Shown: positions 1 through 10,060 of the stretch, piece after piece
Layout of the letters: every line of letters begins with the position of its first letter
Position numbering within the stretch: position 1 is the stretch's first letter
NCBI GenBank assembly: GCA_947629745.1
Contig: CANREZ010000002.1
Location: forward strand, 64,210 to 128,209
Length of the DNA: 64,000 bases
Direction of reading: 5' to 3'
Source: an uncultured Clostridia bacterium
Lineage (GTDB): Bacteria > Bacillota > Clostridia > Christensenellales > UBA1242
Program-made: the position numbers and the translations under genes
The notes under the pieces: generated by a model
The model's database searches: none
What the model was told of the DNA's origin: nothing
What the model saw: the letters and a program-made list of their open reading frames with translations, nothing else

Positions 1-2
1 TA

Positions 3-1379
3 CAATCTAAAATTACTGGTAAGTCATACGTTGGTGGTATGTTTGGTTCAGCAAGGGATTCATATATTACAAGCTATAATATTAGTAACCTAGATATTTC
101 CTCTAGTGAGGGTGCCGATATCCAAAATACCAATAATGATAATGGCAAATACATTGGTGGTGTATTTGGTAAGATAGATAGTAATCCAACTAATGTTACA
201 CTAAATGCAACCAACATTTCAGTCACATTAAAGACGAAAAATGAGAGTGAACAGGTAGGTAATGCAATTACATTTGAGGGCCATACAATTGCAGATTTGA
301 ACGATAGCAATTTGCTTACAGCAGAATCTATAAAATCAAGCTTCAGGACTATGCAACAAAGTGGTAATATGTATGGTATTACTCATAATGAAAATTACAA
401 CCAAGGTGATGTAAAGCTAAAGAGAGAATGGTTTGGTTATAATGATGCTTGGTATGTTATGACCCCTAATACTTCTGGATCTCAAACATATAAATGGACG
501 ATTAAATCAAGTGACAAATGTCGTGATACAGATATGTGGAAAGATGATGATCATTTGCCAGGTGATTCTGGTACAGGAAACACAATGAGCTTCTATGGTA
601 CGATGCCAGCAGATATCTATAAAGAAACGTTCTATTACAGTCATTTAAAGAATGATGGAGAAAAAGAATATTCAACTAGTATAAATATTCAAGGTAAAAA
701 CTATGGTACTTATATTGGTGGTGCAGAGTATTATAATACACCAGATGACAGAGTAGCAGCATCAAAGCATTTCTTCAAAGGTGGGAACTTTGGTATTGAT
801 GATGACGAGAGCTTCCCAGTAGGATTATTTAGTGGAAGCAAAATTACATCTACTATCCAATATACAGAGAATGAAACAAATAATGTGTTTGTAAAGGATA
901 GTGTAGGCAAGGATTATGTCGATGTGTTCTCCAAATTATTCTTCTATTACAATAATAGTCTTGGAATGGATGCAGACTATGCTGCAGTGTTACTAGTGTT
1001 ATATGCACGTAGCGTTAGCTCAAATAATGCATTGTATCCTATGAGTGTTGAGGAAAAAGGCGGAATAAGTTATAAAGATATTAAACATATGGCATATGGT
1101 ATAGATACTCAAGGTGTATCCTCAACTTATCATTTTAAGGATAATGAAAAAGATCATAATTTAAATGTATATAGTTTAGATGACTCATATATTGAAAAAG
1201 CAATATTCGGTGATAAAGACCATTACTCTCTAATCTCAGCATTTATAGAAGGCGGCTTGAGAAGTAACAGTTATGATGTAAGTGCTATGTATAGGTATAA
1301 TGATTATATCAATGGTACTAGCACGACATTTAATAAGAGGACAACAAATCAGGAACTTCAGATAAGCTTTGATGCTTAA
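3..1379 (+). CDS. Large surface protein with GLUG-like repeats, C-terminal part (5' end outside window)
   Basis: Frame is open upstream of the ATG at 39 (QSKITGKSYVGGMFG...); motifs 'GKSYVGGMFG' and 'GKYIGGVFGKI' resemble GLUG-type repeats. Confidence 0.6.
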   Translation, partial: QSKITGKSYVGGMFGSARDSYITSYNISNLDISSSEGADIQNTNNDNGKYIGGVFGKIDSNPTNVTLNATNISVTLKTKNESEQVGNAITFEGHTIADLNDSNLLTAESIKSSFRTMQQSGNMYGITHNENYNQGDVKLKREWFGYNDAWYVMTPNTSGSQTYKWTIKSSDKCRDTDMWKDDDHLPGDSGTGNTMSFYGTMPADIYKETFYYSHLKNDGEKEYSTSINIQGKNYGTYIGGAEYYNTPDDRVAASKHFFKGGNFGIDDDESFPVGLFSGSKITSTIQYTENETNNVFVKDSVGKDYVDVFSKLFFYYNNSLGMDADYAAVLLVLYARSVSSNNALYPMSVEEKGGISYKDIKHMAYGIDTQGVSSTYHFKDNEKDHNLNVYSLDDSYIEKAIFGDKDHYSLISAFIEGGLRSNSYDVSAMYRYNDYINGTSTTFNKRTTNQELQISFDA

Positions 1380-1420
1380 ACATCTAGCAACAATTATCCC
1401 CATTTTGCATAGTATAGAGT

Positions 1421-2332
1421 ATGGGTGAAAATGAGGTACGAGATCCATTTGCACAAGGTGTGAGTGAAGAATATTTGCAGGATATTGCAAAATATTTTGA
1501 AGTAGATGATATAGATGGTGTGTGGGATACATTTTTGGTAGACGCCAGTTATGTATCCCGCAGTGACCCATCTATAGAGGATATAGATGATCTACTAGAT
1601 TCCGCACCAAAGTCACTCATCGCTACATTATTTTATAGGCTTAGTCACAAGGTGTATAGCACGAGCAAATCAAAAGCTAGGCGAATTAGCGAATATGGCA
1701 GTTTGCTCACCGGAATTGAGATACACCCCGGAGCCGAGATCGTAGCCCCACTATTTATCGATCATGGATACAAGATAGTGATAGGACAGGATGTGAAGAT
1801 TGGCCCGCGTTGTAGGATATTCCAAGGATGTGTCTTAGGCGCAACTACTAAGGAAAAAGATACTGAGCGTAGGCACCCAACTATAGGCGCAGACGTGACA
1901 CTTTGCCCAGGGTGTAAAATACTTGGTGGTATTACCATTGGGGATAATAGTTTCATCAGTCCCGATTGTGTGGTGTTAGACGATATCCCAGCGGGAACTA
2001 AAGTGAGCAATGTGTGCCAACTGCAATTCCAAGCAAGTGTGGTGAGGAATACTCTTCCTCGGCAAAAATTAATCATATATGGGGCTATCCCAAAGTGGAA
2101 GAATACACTAGTCATAGAGGGTAGTGGGATATACAATCCAACTATTCTTGTCAAGTGCAGGACGAAACTAACTTACCATATAGATTATTGGGATAAGAAT
2201 AAAATTATCCTAAAATTTGAGCCAAAGGAAGTGTCTCACGAGGATTTGCATCGAACAAAGATAGTGATACTATCTCGGTCCGACAAAGTGATTCTCGCCC
2301 ACTGCTATGCCTTGTATGAAGTACTTAAATAA
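1421..2332 (+). CDS. Serine O-acetyltransferase-like left-handed beta-helix protein with about 100-aa C-terminal extension
   Basis: CysE-like stretch GIEIHPGAEIVAPLFIDHGYKIVIGQDVKIG...LGGITIGDNSFISPDCVVLDDIPAGTKV. Confidence 0.8.
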   Translation: MGENEVRDPFAQGVSEEYLQDIAKYFEVDDIDGVWDTFLVDASYVSRSDPSIEDIDDLLDSAPKSLIATLFYRLSHKVYSTSKSKARRISEYGSLLTGIEIHPGAEIVAPLFIDHGYKIVIGQDVKIGPRCRIFQGCVLGATTKEKDTERRHPTIGADVTLCPGCKILGGITIGDNSFISPDCVVLDDIPAGTKVSNVCQLQFQASVVRNTLPRQKLIIYGAIPKWKNTLVIEGSGIYNPTILVKCRTKLTYHIDYWDKNKIILKFEPKEVSHEDLHRTKIVILSRSDKVILAHCYALYEVLK

Positions 2333-2467
2333 TGTAGGGTAGGCTTATATACGCGCTAATATTAAAACACTAAATAGTGGCATCTATTCTAGGTGCAAAT
2401 ATATAGTGTAAACTCTGAATAAAAGTGCAAATTGTAAGCCAAAATATACTCAGTTAGTGTCAAAAGG

Positions 2468-2541
2468 CACTAAATAAGTGCAATATGTACTAATAAGTAC
2501 AAATAGACACTAAATAGTGCAATATGTACTAATAAGTACAA
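2468..2541. repeat. Two tandem ~34-bp copies of cactaaata(a)gtgcaatatgtactaataagtacaa, each holding two small palindromes
   Basis: Copies at 2468-2502 and 2508-2541; related cactaaatagtg near 2366. Confidence 0.85.
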
Positions 2542-2563
2542 TAGTAAAATAAATTTTGGTCTT

Positions 2564-2598
2564 TACCCACTGGCGTTGCTAGTGGGTATATTTTTTGT
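2564..2598 (+). terminator. Rho-independent terminator-like hairpin
   Basis: acccact...agtgggt followed by atatttttt. Confidence 0.6.
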
Positions 2599-2670
2599 GT
2601 TCCATAAATATCTAGCGCAGATATTTATGGAGGAGGATATGAGAGTTGGGACTTAATATGGGTAGGGTAG

Positions 2671-2865
2671 CCGGCTCAATGTGGCACGCCACTGTCCTTG
2701 GTTATATTAAATTACACTTTGTATTAAAGCTATAATTTTATTATTTATGTTAATAATTACCTTATTTTTTGTGGGTTAATGAGCTCGAACCTAAGTAGGC
2801 TCGTGTACCGGCTCAATCCCCTCAGACACCTAATCGGTGCCAGCTCCCCTTACTAAAAGGGAGCC
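2671..2865 (-). repeat. ~195-bp dispersed repeat, copy A
   Basis: Reverse complement matches 5149-5342 over nearly its full length. Confidence 0.85.
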
Positions 2866-3010
2866 TTATGAGGTTAAAAGTGAATGGTAAAATGAAAATT
2901 AGTTATGAAATAATATTAAATTTTAACTGATTAGTTCCTAACTTCCATCTTACTAATTAGAATAAAATTTTTAGTTTCTTATTTTTATGTTCAATATCCA
3001 ACCGATTAAA

Positions 3011-3160
3011 GGCGCCCCGTAGTAGGGGGAGCTGGCGGAAACTTCCGCCTGAGGGGATTGAGCAAGCTTTTATCTCTCTTTCTACCAACTCCTTGCTCTC
3101 TTAATAATTAAACAAATATACTTTATTATTACCTCAGGAGAGTGGCGCACCACAAAAAAT
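3011..3160 (+). repeat. Diverged/shorter copy C of the same repeat family
   Basis: Has ggggagctggcgg...cctgaggggattgag and agtggcgcaccac as in the other copies. Confidence 0.6.
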
Positions 3161-3187
3161 GGCTTAACTATTTAGTTAAGCCATTTA
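3155..3187 (-). terminator. Terminator of the PH-domain gene
   Basis: aaatggcttaact/agttaagccattt hairpin followed by a T-run on the minus strand. Confidence 0.7.
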
Positions 3188-3300
3188 AATTTTATATATC
3201 ATTATATTATCTTGATATACATTATTGTTATATTATTGGATAAATCGTTATTACATCAATCAAAATATAATATCAATCAATTTACATTATTATATCCACA

Positions 3301-3687
3301 TTATCTTTGTATATTAGACTCGGTCCAGATGACTTTCCTTGTAGCCTTGTCTTTCTGGACTAAGGTATTGAGCAAGTCATAGACTTTGTATGGATTCTTT
3401 ACACGGACGGCACGAAGTTTGCTAGTTGTATTGTCATTGACATAGATATCTATATTACCCACGCCAAAAAGTTTGTTGACAAGAGATTCATACACGGACA
3501 CGTCATCCACTTTGTATAGGTGGAATTCATCAATCTTGGTGTAGAGCAGACCGGTCTCTACTATGAACTTGATCCATTCTCCCTCTTTCTCCACAAGGGA
3601 ATATTGAGTGAAGGAAATTGGCAGTCCCCAATAACGCTTACGGTCATGCCATAATACTTTTACATCTTTTCCAAAAGTTCTTTTCAT
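3301..3687 (-). CDS. Bacterial PH domain-like protein
   Basis: 128 aa; 'LLYTKIDEFHLYKVDDVSVYESLVNKLFGVGNIDIY' is typical of bacterial PH (bPH/DUF304) domains. Confidence 0.7.
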   Translation of the reverse strand: MKRTFGKDVKVLWHDRKRYWGLPISFTQYSLVEKEGEWIKFIVETGLLYTKIDEFHLYKVDDVSVYESLVNKLFGVGNIDIYVNDNTTSKLRAVRVKNPYKVYDLLNTLVQKDKATRKVIWTESNIQR

Positions 3688-3833
3688 ATTATCACCTTGA
3701 TATATTCTAACACATTTATTTTAATTTTCCAATGATTTGTTGCTATTATCCTAAACTTATGTTAATATTATTATAACAAATATTTTGTGATTACACACGG
3801 CAAAAAGTCGTGTTTTGATATGGAGTACCGAAG

Positions 3834-5102
3834 ATGTTTAGTACGGCAATTCTTATTGTCAATATAACCATAGTTGCGATATTCCTATTACTATATCTTT
3901 ATCAGGGCGTCTACATGGTGGTGGGCATTTTTGGGAAAAGTAAAGTTATCCCAAAGTCGGACAAACTCGGTAGATTTGCTTGTGTCATCCCCGCAAGGAA
4001 TGAGCAAAATGTCATTGATAAATTGATAGATAGTATAGGCAAGCAGACTTATCCAAAGGAATATTTGGATATCATCGTGATTGCGGATAATTGCACTGAC
4101 GACACGGCAAAGGTGGCGGAAAATTTAGGTGCAAAAGTGTACACGCGCACTGATTGTGAGCATATAGGCAAAGGTTATGCGCTAAATTATCTATTTGACA
4201 CTCTTAAAAAAGATGGCATGGATACTTATGACGGATATTTTGTATTTGATGCAGACAATCTAATCGAACCTGAGTATATCTCGCGAGTCAATGATGTGTA
4301 TCAGGCAGGGTATGAAGTGGTCACGAGCTATAGAAATAGCAAAAATTTCGGTGACAACTGGTTATCCATGAGTTATGGGATATATTTCCTAAGGGAAGCC
4401 GTGCTAGTCAATGCACCTAGGATGAAACTGGGTGTGAGTGCAGCAATTTCCGGTACGGGTTTCCTAATCAGTGCTAAGACTATAAAAGATATGGGAGGGT
4501 GGAATTGTGTCACACTCACCGAGGATCTAGAATTTAACACTGATTACGTGTTATCTGGTGGCAAAATTGGCTACGCTAATGATGCTGTAATATACGACGA
4601 GCAGCCAACGAAATTCCTGCAGTCATGGAAACAGCGTTTGCGTTGGTCAAAAGGTTTTGGCCAAGTGATGAATAAGAATGGCTTAAAACTAGGCTCGAAA
4701 GTATTAAAGAGATTCACATTCTCTGCATTCGACACACTGATGTGCATAGCACCTGCAATGTTTGTGGTGGGACTAACGATATCTTTTGACGTTATATCCC
4801 TTATAGTAGGTCTTGCCATTCGTGACTTCCACGCCGCTGCAATGGTGGGGATAATGTTTGGTTGTGCACTAGGATTTTACCTACTATTATTCTTTATTAT
4901 AGGATTAATACTAGTGATAAAGGAATGGGACAAGCTTCGCGCACCGTGGTACAAAAAGATATTTGCCATACTATCTTATCCAGTATTCATGTTGACGTTC
5001 GTGCCAGTATCCATAGTGTCTACGTTCTGCAAAGTAAAATGGACGCCTATTGAGCACACTGCGCAAGTTTCCATCGACGACCTAAATGATGAAAGTAAGT
5101 AG
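3834..5102 (+). CDS. Membrane glycosyltransferase family 2
   Basis: VIPARNEQNVI, FDADN, GTGFLIS, TEDLEF and QRLRW motifs; C-terminal TM segments. Confidence 0.92.
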   Translation: MFSTAILIVNITIVAIFLLLYLYQGVYMVVGIFGKSKVIPKSDKLGRFACVIPARNEQNVIDKLIDSIGKQTYPKEYLDIIVIADNCTDDTAKVAENLGAKVYTRTDCEHIGKGYALNYLFDTLKKDGMDTYDGYFVFDADNLIEPEYISRVNDVYQAGYEVVTSYRNSKNFGDNWLSMSYGIYFLREAVLVNAPRMKLGVSAAISGTGFLISAKTIKDMGGWNCVTLTEDLEFNTDYVLSGGKIGYANDAVIYDEQPTKFLQSWKQRLRWSKGFGQVMNKNGLKLGSKVLKRFTFSAFDTLMCIAPAMFVVGLTISFDVISLIVGLAIRDFHAAAMVGIMFGCALGFYLLLFFIIGLILVIKEWDKLRAPWYKKIFAILSYPVFMLTFVPVSIVSTFCKVKWTPIEHTAQVSIDDLNDESK

Positions 5103-5148
5103 TAACTCGCAACTGTCCTTATTGATCAAAATGATATTATAGTAATAA

Positions 5149-5342
5149 GGCTCCCTTTTAGTAAGGGGAGCTGGCACCGTTTAGGTGACTGAGGGGATTG
5201 AGCCGGGACATGAGCCTACTTAAGTTCGCGCTCATTAACCCACTAAAAAATAAGGTAAGTATTAACATAAATGCTCAAGTTATAGTATTAATACAAGAAA
5301 ATTTATTATAACCAAGGAAAGTGGCGTGCCACATTGAGCCGG
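5149..5342 (+). repeat. ~195-bp dispersed repeat, copy B (inverted relative to copy A)
   Basis: ggctcccttttagtaaggggagctggcaccg...gtggcgtgccacattgagccgg; its gagccgg..gagcctactta.gttcgcgct end is partly duplicated at 5336-5368. Confidence 0.85.
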
Positions 5343-5407
5343 TATACGAGCCTACTTAGGTTCGCGCTTGCCATCCTACTACTTATTAAAAGTTTAATAA
5401 CTAAAAT

Positions 5408-5438
5408 AAAAAGTGTCACAATCTTGTGACACTTTTTT
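5408..5438. terminator. Bidirectional terminator between convergent genes
   Basis: aaaaagtgtcacaatcttgtgacactttttt. Confidence 0.85.
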
Positions 5439-5606
5439 AGTAGTGTTTTCCTATAAATATTGTTTTCCTATTTTATTTACCTAATAATTATATTATCTAA
5501 TAATTATATTTATTTATATTCATTTATTTTATTATCTTTTATGTGATGGTTATTTGTAATGATTGGGAGCCGAAAATTGCCCTCATAATCATTATACATA
5601 TCACAT

Positions 5607-6800
5607 TTAGCCTTTGTCTGTGCCGGTTTTGAATTGGTCGAGGCCGTCGCAAGCGAGGTTTTTGCCACGGACTTTGTATTCGGATACTGCGTCTTTGAAC
5701 ATCTGCTCCATCTCATCTAGGCAGTGCTCTATCTCAAATTGCTTTGCATACTCGAGATATTCGCTTGAGACCTTTGCCTTTTCCTTGGAATGCTCTATCC
5801 AATAATCAATCTTCTTGGATAAGTCCATTGCATTGCCTGCCTCAAACAAATTATTTGGGTGGAGGGCAAAATGCTTCGTAGCGGACTTTGGAGAATTGGA
5901 TATCACTGGCACTAAGCCGCACGATATAGCCTCAAGGCAGGATATAGCCTCGATCTCCACATCAGCAGGATGTACATAGAGGTCGGCATAATTTAGTGTC
6001 TTGCTAAGGTCGTCCTTATTCATAAAAGTCATGATCGGAGGATTTGGCAAGTTCGCTCCGAGTTTGGTTATCTTGTTCTTTAGAGGTCCGCATCCTGGAA
6101 GTATCAATTGGATCTTGTCACGATACTTGCTATATGATACCGCCTCTATTAGTAAGTCATGGCGTTTTTCCCTACTATAGCGGCCTACAAACATGATGAT
6201 AAATTTGTCTTGCAGGTCCTTTGGTCTAGAGGATTCGAATTTGTGGAAAGTCGGCACAACGCCGTTGGATATCACATACTTCCTTGCCTTGTACTTGTGC
6301 TCATCTAGTTGCCTTGCGATAAACTCCGTAGGGCAGTGCACGAAATTCGTGTGATTGTATATCTTATGATCAAAATATCTATACATCATGTTGTTGGCAA
6401 GTTTGCTCTTCTGTAAGAAAAAGTGTGCAGTGACATTCTCTGGTTGCACATGGAATGCACTAGTGACAGGCACTCCCAGCTCGTCTGCTACTTGTATAGC
6501 ATATTTGCCGGTCTTGAATGGCATCATGATATGCACGACATCTGCTCCATTGATTGCACGGCGCAGGGTTACTAAGTCCTTCTTTGCCAATTTCACGCCA
6601 TTGCTTGCCACATAATTGTTGAATGGTCCAAATGATCTAGTAGGCACGGTGTAATACATCGGGTCATCAGTATTTTTCATCGTGGAAACCATACGGACCG
6701 TATGGCCACGTTTTTTTAGTCCTTCTATCAGTCTAGTAGCGGTGATGGTGGTGCCGTTGTTTTGTTCACCATACACATCACAAATTAAAGTAATTATCAT
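5607..6800 (-). CDS. Glycosyltransferase family 4 (diacylglycerol glucosyltransferase-like)
   Basis: GT4 features: FVGRYSREKRHDLLIEAV, HPADVEIEAISCLEAISCGLVPVIS. Confidence 0.9.
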   Translation of the reverse strand: MIITLICDVYGEQNNGTTITATRLIEGLKKRGHTVRMVSTMKNTDDPMYYTVPTRSFGPFNNYVASNGVKLAKKDLVTLRRAINGADVVHIMMPFKTGKYAIQVADELGVPVTSAFHVQPENVTAHFFLQKSKLANNMMYRYFDHKIYNHTNFVHCPTEFIARQLDEHKYKARKYVISNGVVPTFHKFESSRPKDLQDKFIIMFVGRYSREKRHDLLIEAVSYSKYRDKIQLILPGCGPLKNKITKLGANLPNPPIMTFMNKDDLSKTLNYADLYVHPADVEIEAISCLEAISCGLVPVISNSPKSATKHFALHPNNLFEAGNAMDLSKKIDYWIEHSKEKAKVSSEYLEYAKQFEIEHCLDEMEQMFKDAVSEYKVRGKNLACDGLDQFKTGTDKG

Positions 6801-6994
6801 TTTAATCTCCTCGGGTGATCAGTATAATTGTAGCACATGGGGACACTTCTGCCAAAGACATTTTGAGCACATTATTAAAATTTTTGACAAAAATTAATAT
6901 TTCAACTAGTTCTAGTGGCAAAATATCATAAATTTCCCGTTTTCACTTGGAAAAAAGTGGCCATATATGTATACTATTTCTAGCGGAGATAGGT

Positions 6995-8569
6995 ATGATA
7001 CAAGTAAATAATGTACGTTTGCAGTTTGGCAGTCGTGTGCTGTTTGACGAAGTGAATTTGAAGTTTACCAAGGGGAATTGCTATGGCATCATTGGAGCCA
7101 ATGGTGCGGGCAAGTCCACTTTTTTGAAGCTCCTAACCGGGGAACTGGAGCCAAACAAAGGTGAGGTCATAGTAGACAAGAATGAGCGCATCAGCGTGCT
7201 ACAGCAGAACCAAAACGCCTTCGATAATCTAACTGTGCTTGATTGCGTGCTAGCTGGTCACAAAAGGCTAGTGGAGATAATGAAGGAAAAAGACGCGCTC
7301 TACAGCAAACCTGACTTTGACGAAAAGGATGGCATCAAGGCTGGAGAACTAGAAGCCGAGTTTGCCGAACTTGGTGGGTGGGAAGCCGATAGTGAGGCTG
7401 CGAACTTGCTAAATTCCCTAGGAATTGAACCTAGTGAGCATTACAAATTAATGTCCGAACTGGATGCGAAGAAAAAGGTGAAGGTCTTGCTCGCGCAGAG
7501 TCTATTTGGCAATCCAGATATACTGATACTTGATGAGCCTACCAATAACCTCGATGTGAAGACGGTAAGGTGGCTAGAGGATTACTTGCTAGATTTCCAG
7601 AACACCGTGATCATCGTGTCGCACAATAGACACTTCCTAAACAAAGTCTGCACGCATATATGCGATGTGGATTATGGCAAGATAAATATTTATGTGGGCA
7701 ACTACGACTTCTGGTACGAGACAAGCCAATTAATCCTTCGTCAACAAAAGGAGCAGAATAAGAAAGCCGAGGCACGTGCCAAGGAATTGCAAGAATTCAT
7801 CCAACGCTTTAGCGCGAATGCTAGCAAGTCCCGTCAGGCTACTAGTAGGAAAAAGGAATTAGAAAAGCTCACCATCAACGACATCAAGCCATCGCTTAGG
7901 AAATATCCGTACATTGACTTCAAATATGATCGTGAGATAGGCAACGATGTGTTGCTAGTGGAGAATTTGACAAAGAAGGGATATTTCGAGAATATATCAT
8001 TTAGAGTAAACAAGGGTGATAAGATTGGTTTTGTCTCCTCTAATTCAAATGTTATCACCAAGTTATTTGATATACTCGCTGGTGAAGATACAGCAGATTC
8101 TGGCAATATCAAGTGGGGATTGACAATAACTACCGGGTATTTGCCACAAAATAACAATAAGTACTTCGAGGGATGCGATCTAAATCTCGTGCAGTGGCTA
8201 GGACAATATAGCAAGGAACAGGAGGAGACATTCCTGCGCAGTTGGCTAGGGCGAATGCTCTTTGCAAAAGAGGAAGCACTAAAATCCGCCAAGGTCCTAT
8301 CCGGTGGAGAGAAGGTGCGTTGTATGCTAGCGCGCATGATGCTACTAGGTGGCAACGTGCTGATACTAGATGAGCCAACCAATCACCTCGACCTTGAGAG
8401 TATCACGGCGCTAAACAAGGGTATGATAAACTTCCGCGGATGTATGCTATTTACCTCTGGTGACTACGAAGTGATGAATACTGTAGCAAATAGGATAATC
8501 GAAATAGAGGGTGGACATAAGACAGTGGACAAGCTCGAGACATTCGACGAATATATTGAGTCAAAATAA
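6995..8569 (+). CDS. ABC-F family ATPase (YkpA/YbiT-like)
   Basis: Two ATPase domains (GANGAGKST, LDEPTNNLD; LSGGEKVR, LDEPTNHLD) and an inter-domain linker; likely start MIQVNNVRLQF at 6995. Confidence 0.9.
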   Translation: MIQVNNVRLQFGSRVLFDEVNLKFTKGNCYGIIGANGAGKSTFLKLLTGELEPNKGEVIVDKNERISVLQQNQNAFDNLTVLDCVLAGHKRLVEIMKEKDALYSKPDFDEKDGIKAGELEAEFAELGGWEADSEAANLLNSLGIEPSEHYKLMSELDAKKKVKVLLAQSLFGNPDILILDEPTNNLDVKTVRWLEDYLLDFQNTVIIVSHNRHFLNKVCTHICDVDYGKINIYVGNYDFWYETSQLILRQQKEQNKKAEARAKELQEFIQRFSANASKSRQATSRKKELEKLTINDIKPSLRKYPYIDFKYDREIGNDVLLVENLTKKGYFENISFRVNKGDKIGFVSSNSNVITKLFDILAGEDTADSGNIKWGLTITTGYLPQNNNKYFEGCDLNLVQWLGQYSKEQEETFLRSWLGRMLFAKEEALKSAKVLSGGEKVRCMLARMMLLGGNVLILDEPTNHLDLESITALNKGMINFRGCMLFTSGDYEVMNTVANRIIEIEGGHKTVDKLETFDEYIESK

Positions 8570-8597
8570 GTAGGACTATTATCGTCCTACTTTTTTA
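8568..8597 (+). terminator. Rho-independent terminator
   Basis: aagtaggactattatcgtcctactttttt. Confidence 0.85.
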
Positions 8598-8701
8598 TAT
8601 AGACTAAAGTATTTTGGGATGAGGAAACTTCGCATGGTTAATAATATTTATAGGCCAAAATGTTTGGTAGTAAGTAATTTATTTGATAAAATATAACTAA
8701 G

Positions 8702-9409
8702 ATGGAAAAAGGTAAGATAAACAAATTATTAGGTATAGCGATGTTCGTCGTGGCACTCATCCTGATTGCGGGGATTGTCACTGGCGTTACCTATGCCTAT
8801 TTTAGAGGTCAGGACGAGAAGAGCGGCAATATTACTCTCTCTGACCCTATCACACTACAAGTGTTAGCGGCAGAAGATGACAAGATGACTGCCGGTGTCA
8901 CTATCACCGGAGATACGGATAGTAAACTCGTGCCGGGCGGGCAGATGACTTTGCGCTCAGGAGTTAAGGTAAAACAAGGCAACACCAAGGTACTCCTAAG
9001 GGCTTTAGTGATAGTCAACGTGGCAAGTCCAGCGGGTGCAGATAGCACTGCTCTAAATAATGCAATACTAGAGTCGATATTCTCCACAATGAATGCACAG
9101 ATGGATAATGCCAAGTGGAGGAGTTATGAGGGTTATCTATATTATGTTGGGGACAAAGCATCCTCGACCAATATAGGCACAATCGTGCTACCTGAGATTG
9201 ATTCGAGCGAAAGTGACCAAGATATATATCTATTCAATAATAGGGTAGTGAGCCTTGGCGGGAATGTCGCGAGCGAGATGAATGACAATTTTCAGAACGC
9301 TACTATATCTATTACTATCAAGTATCAGGCAATACAATCTTATCTATCGGGCAACGAGCAGAATATAGCATATGTCAGTACTATTATGGATAGCGTATTT
9401 GCAGCATAG
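8702..9409 (+). CDS. Secreted protein with SipW-dependent-type (TasA/camelysin-like) signal region
   Basis: MEKGKINKLLGIAMFVVALILIAGIVTGVTYAYFRGQDEKSGNITLSDPITLQV. Confidence 0.55.
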   Translation: MEKGKINKLLGIAMFVVALILIAGIVTGVTYAYFRGQDEKSGNITLSDPITLQVLAAEDDKMTAGVTITGDTDSKLVPGGQMTLRSGVKVKQGNTKVLLRALVIVNVASPAGADSTALNNAILESIFSTMNAQMDNAKWRSYEGYLYYVGDKASSTNIGTIVLPEIDSSESDQDIYLFNNRVVSLGGNVASEMNDNFQNATISITIKYQAIQSYLSGNEQNIAYVSTIMDSVFAA

Positions 9410-9429
9410 GAATGGAAAACATTGGGAAT

Positions 9430-9467
9430 AAAAAAAGAGAAAGTCGGTAAATCGACTTTCTTTTTTG
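9430..9467 (+). terminator. Rho-independent terminator
   Basis: aaagtcggtaaatcgactttctttttt. Confidence 0.8.
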
Positions 9468-9610
9468 TCTTATGAGTTAGAGATAACTATTATTTGGTCA
9501 TTAGGTGACTATTGTTGACCGGAAGTTAAATCATCATTAAGACACTACTAGTATGAGTGAATGATGATATATTATACAAAATTTTTCTTAGCAAAATATG
9601 TAAATAGGTT

Positions 9611-10057
9611 TTAGTCATTCTTGGTATCAAGGACTATGGAGAATGGCCCGTCCAGTGTGCAGTCTATGTGCATATGGTGACCAAAACTGCCACCGACGAC
9701 GTTTCGCACACCTTCGCTTTTTAGTTCATCCATCAAGTCGTGATACATAGCATCGGCCAGATCATAATCCATAGCGTGGTTAAAATTTGGTCTAGTGCCA
9801 CTGCGAATCTCGGCTTGTAGGGAAAAATTGCTGACTAGCATAATCTCGCCTGATATATCCATCACTGATTCGCGCAATTTGCCGTCTCTTACGAATATCC
9901 TAAGGGCGGATATCTTGTGTGCCATATATTTTACATCATCCATGGTGTCATGGCGGTTGATACCAACGCTCACGAGCAATCCTGCATCAATGTGGCTGAT
10001 GACTTCTCCGTCTACCGATAAGGTGGCACTATGGACTCTTTGAATCAATGCGCGCAT
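9611..10057 (-). CDS. dtd: D-aminoacyl-tRNA deacylase
   Basis: MRALIQRVHSATLSVDGEV; SNFSLQAEIRSGTRPNF; GGSFGHHMHIDCTLDGPFSI. Confidence 0.9.
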   Translation of the reverse strand: MRALIQRVHSATLSVDGEVISHIDAGLLVSVGINRHDTMDDVKYMAHKISALRIFVRDGKLRESVMDISGEIMLVSNFSLQAEIRSGTRPNFNHAMDYDLADAMYHDLMDELKSEGVRNVVGGSFGHHMHIDCTLDGPFSIVLDTKND

Positions 10058-10060
10058 AGA

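Noticed and set aside
2360-2545. CRISPR array
   Set aside because: Only two tandem ~34-bp copies, no spacers and no cas genes.
7834-8382. 182-aa minus-strand ORF inside the ABC-F gene
   Set aside because: Antisense to a strongly supported gene; low-complexity composition typical of antisense translation.
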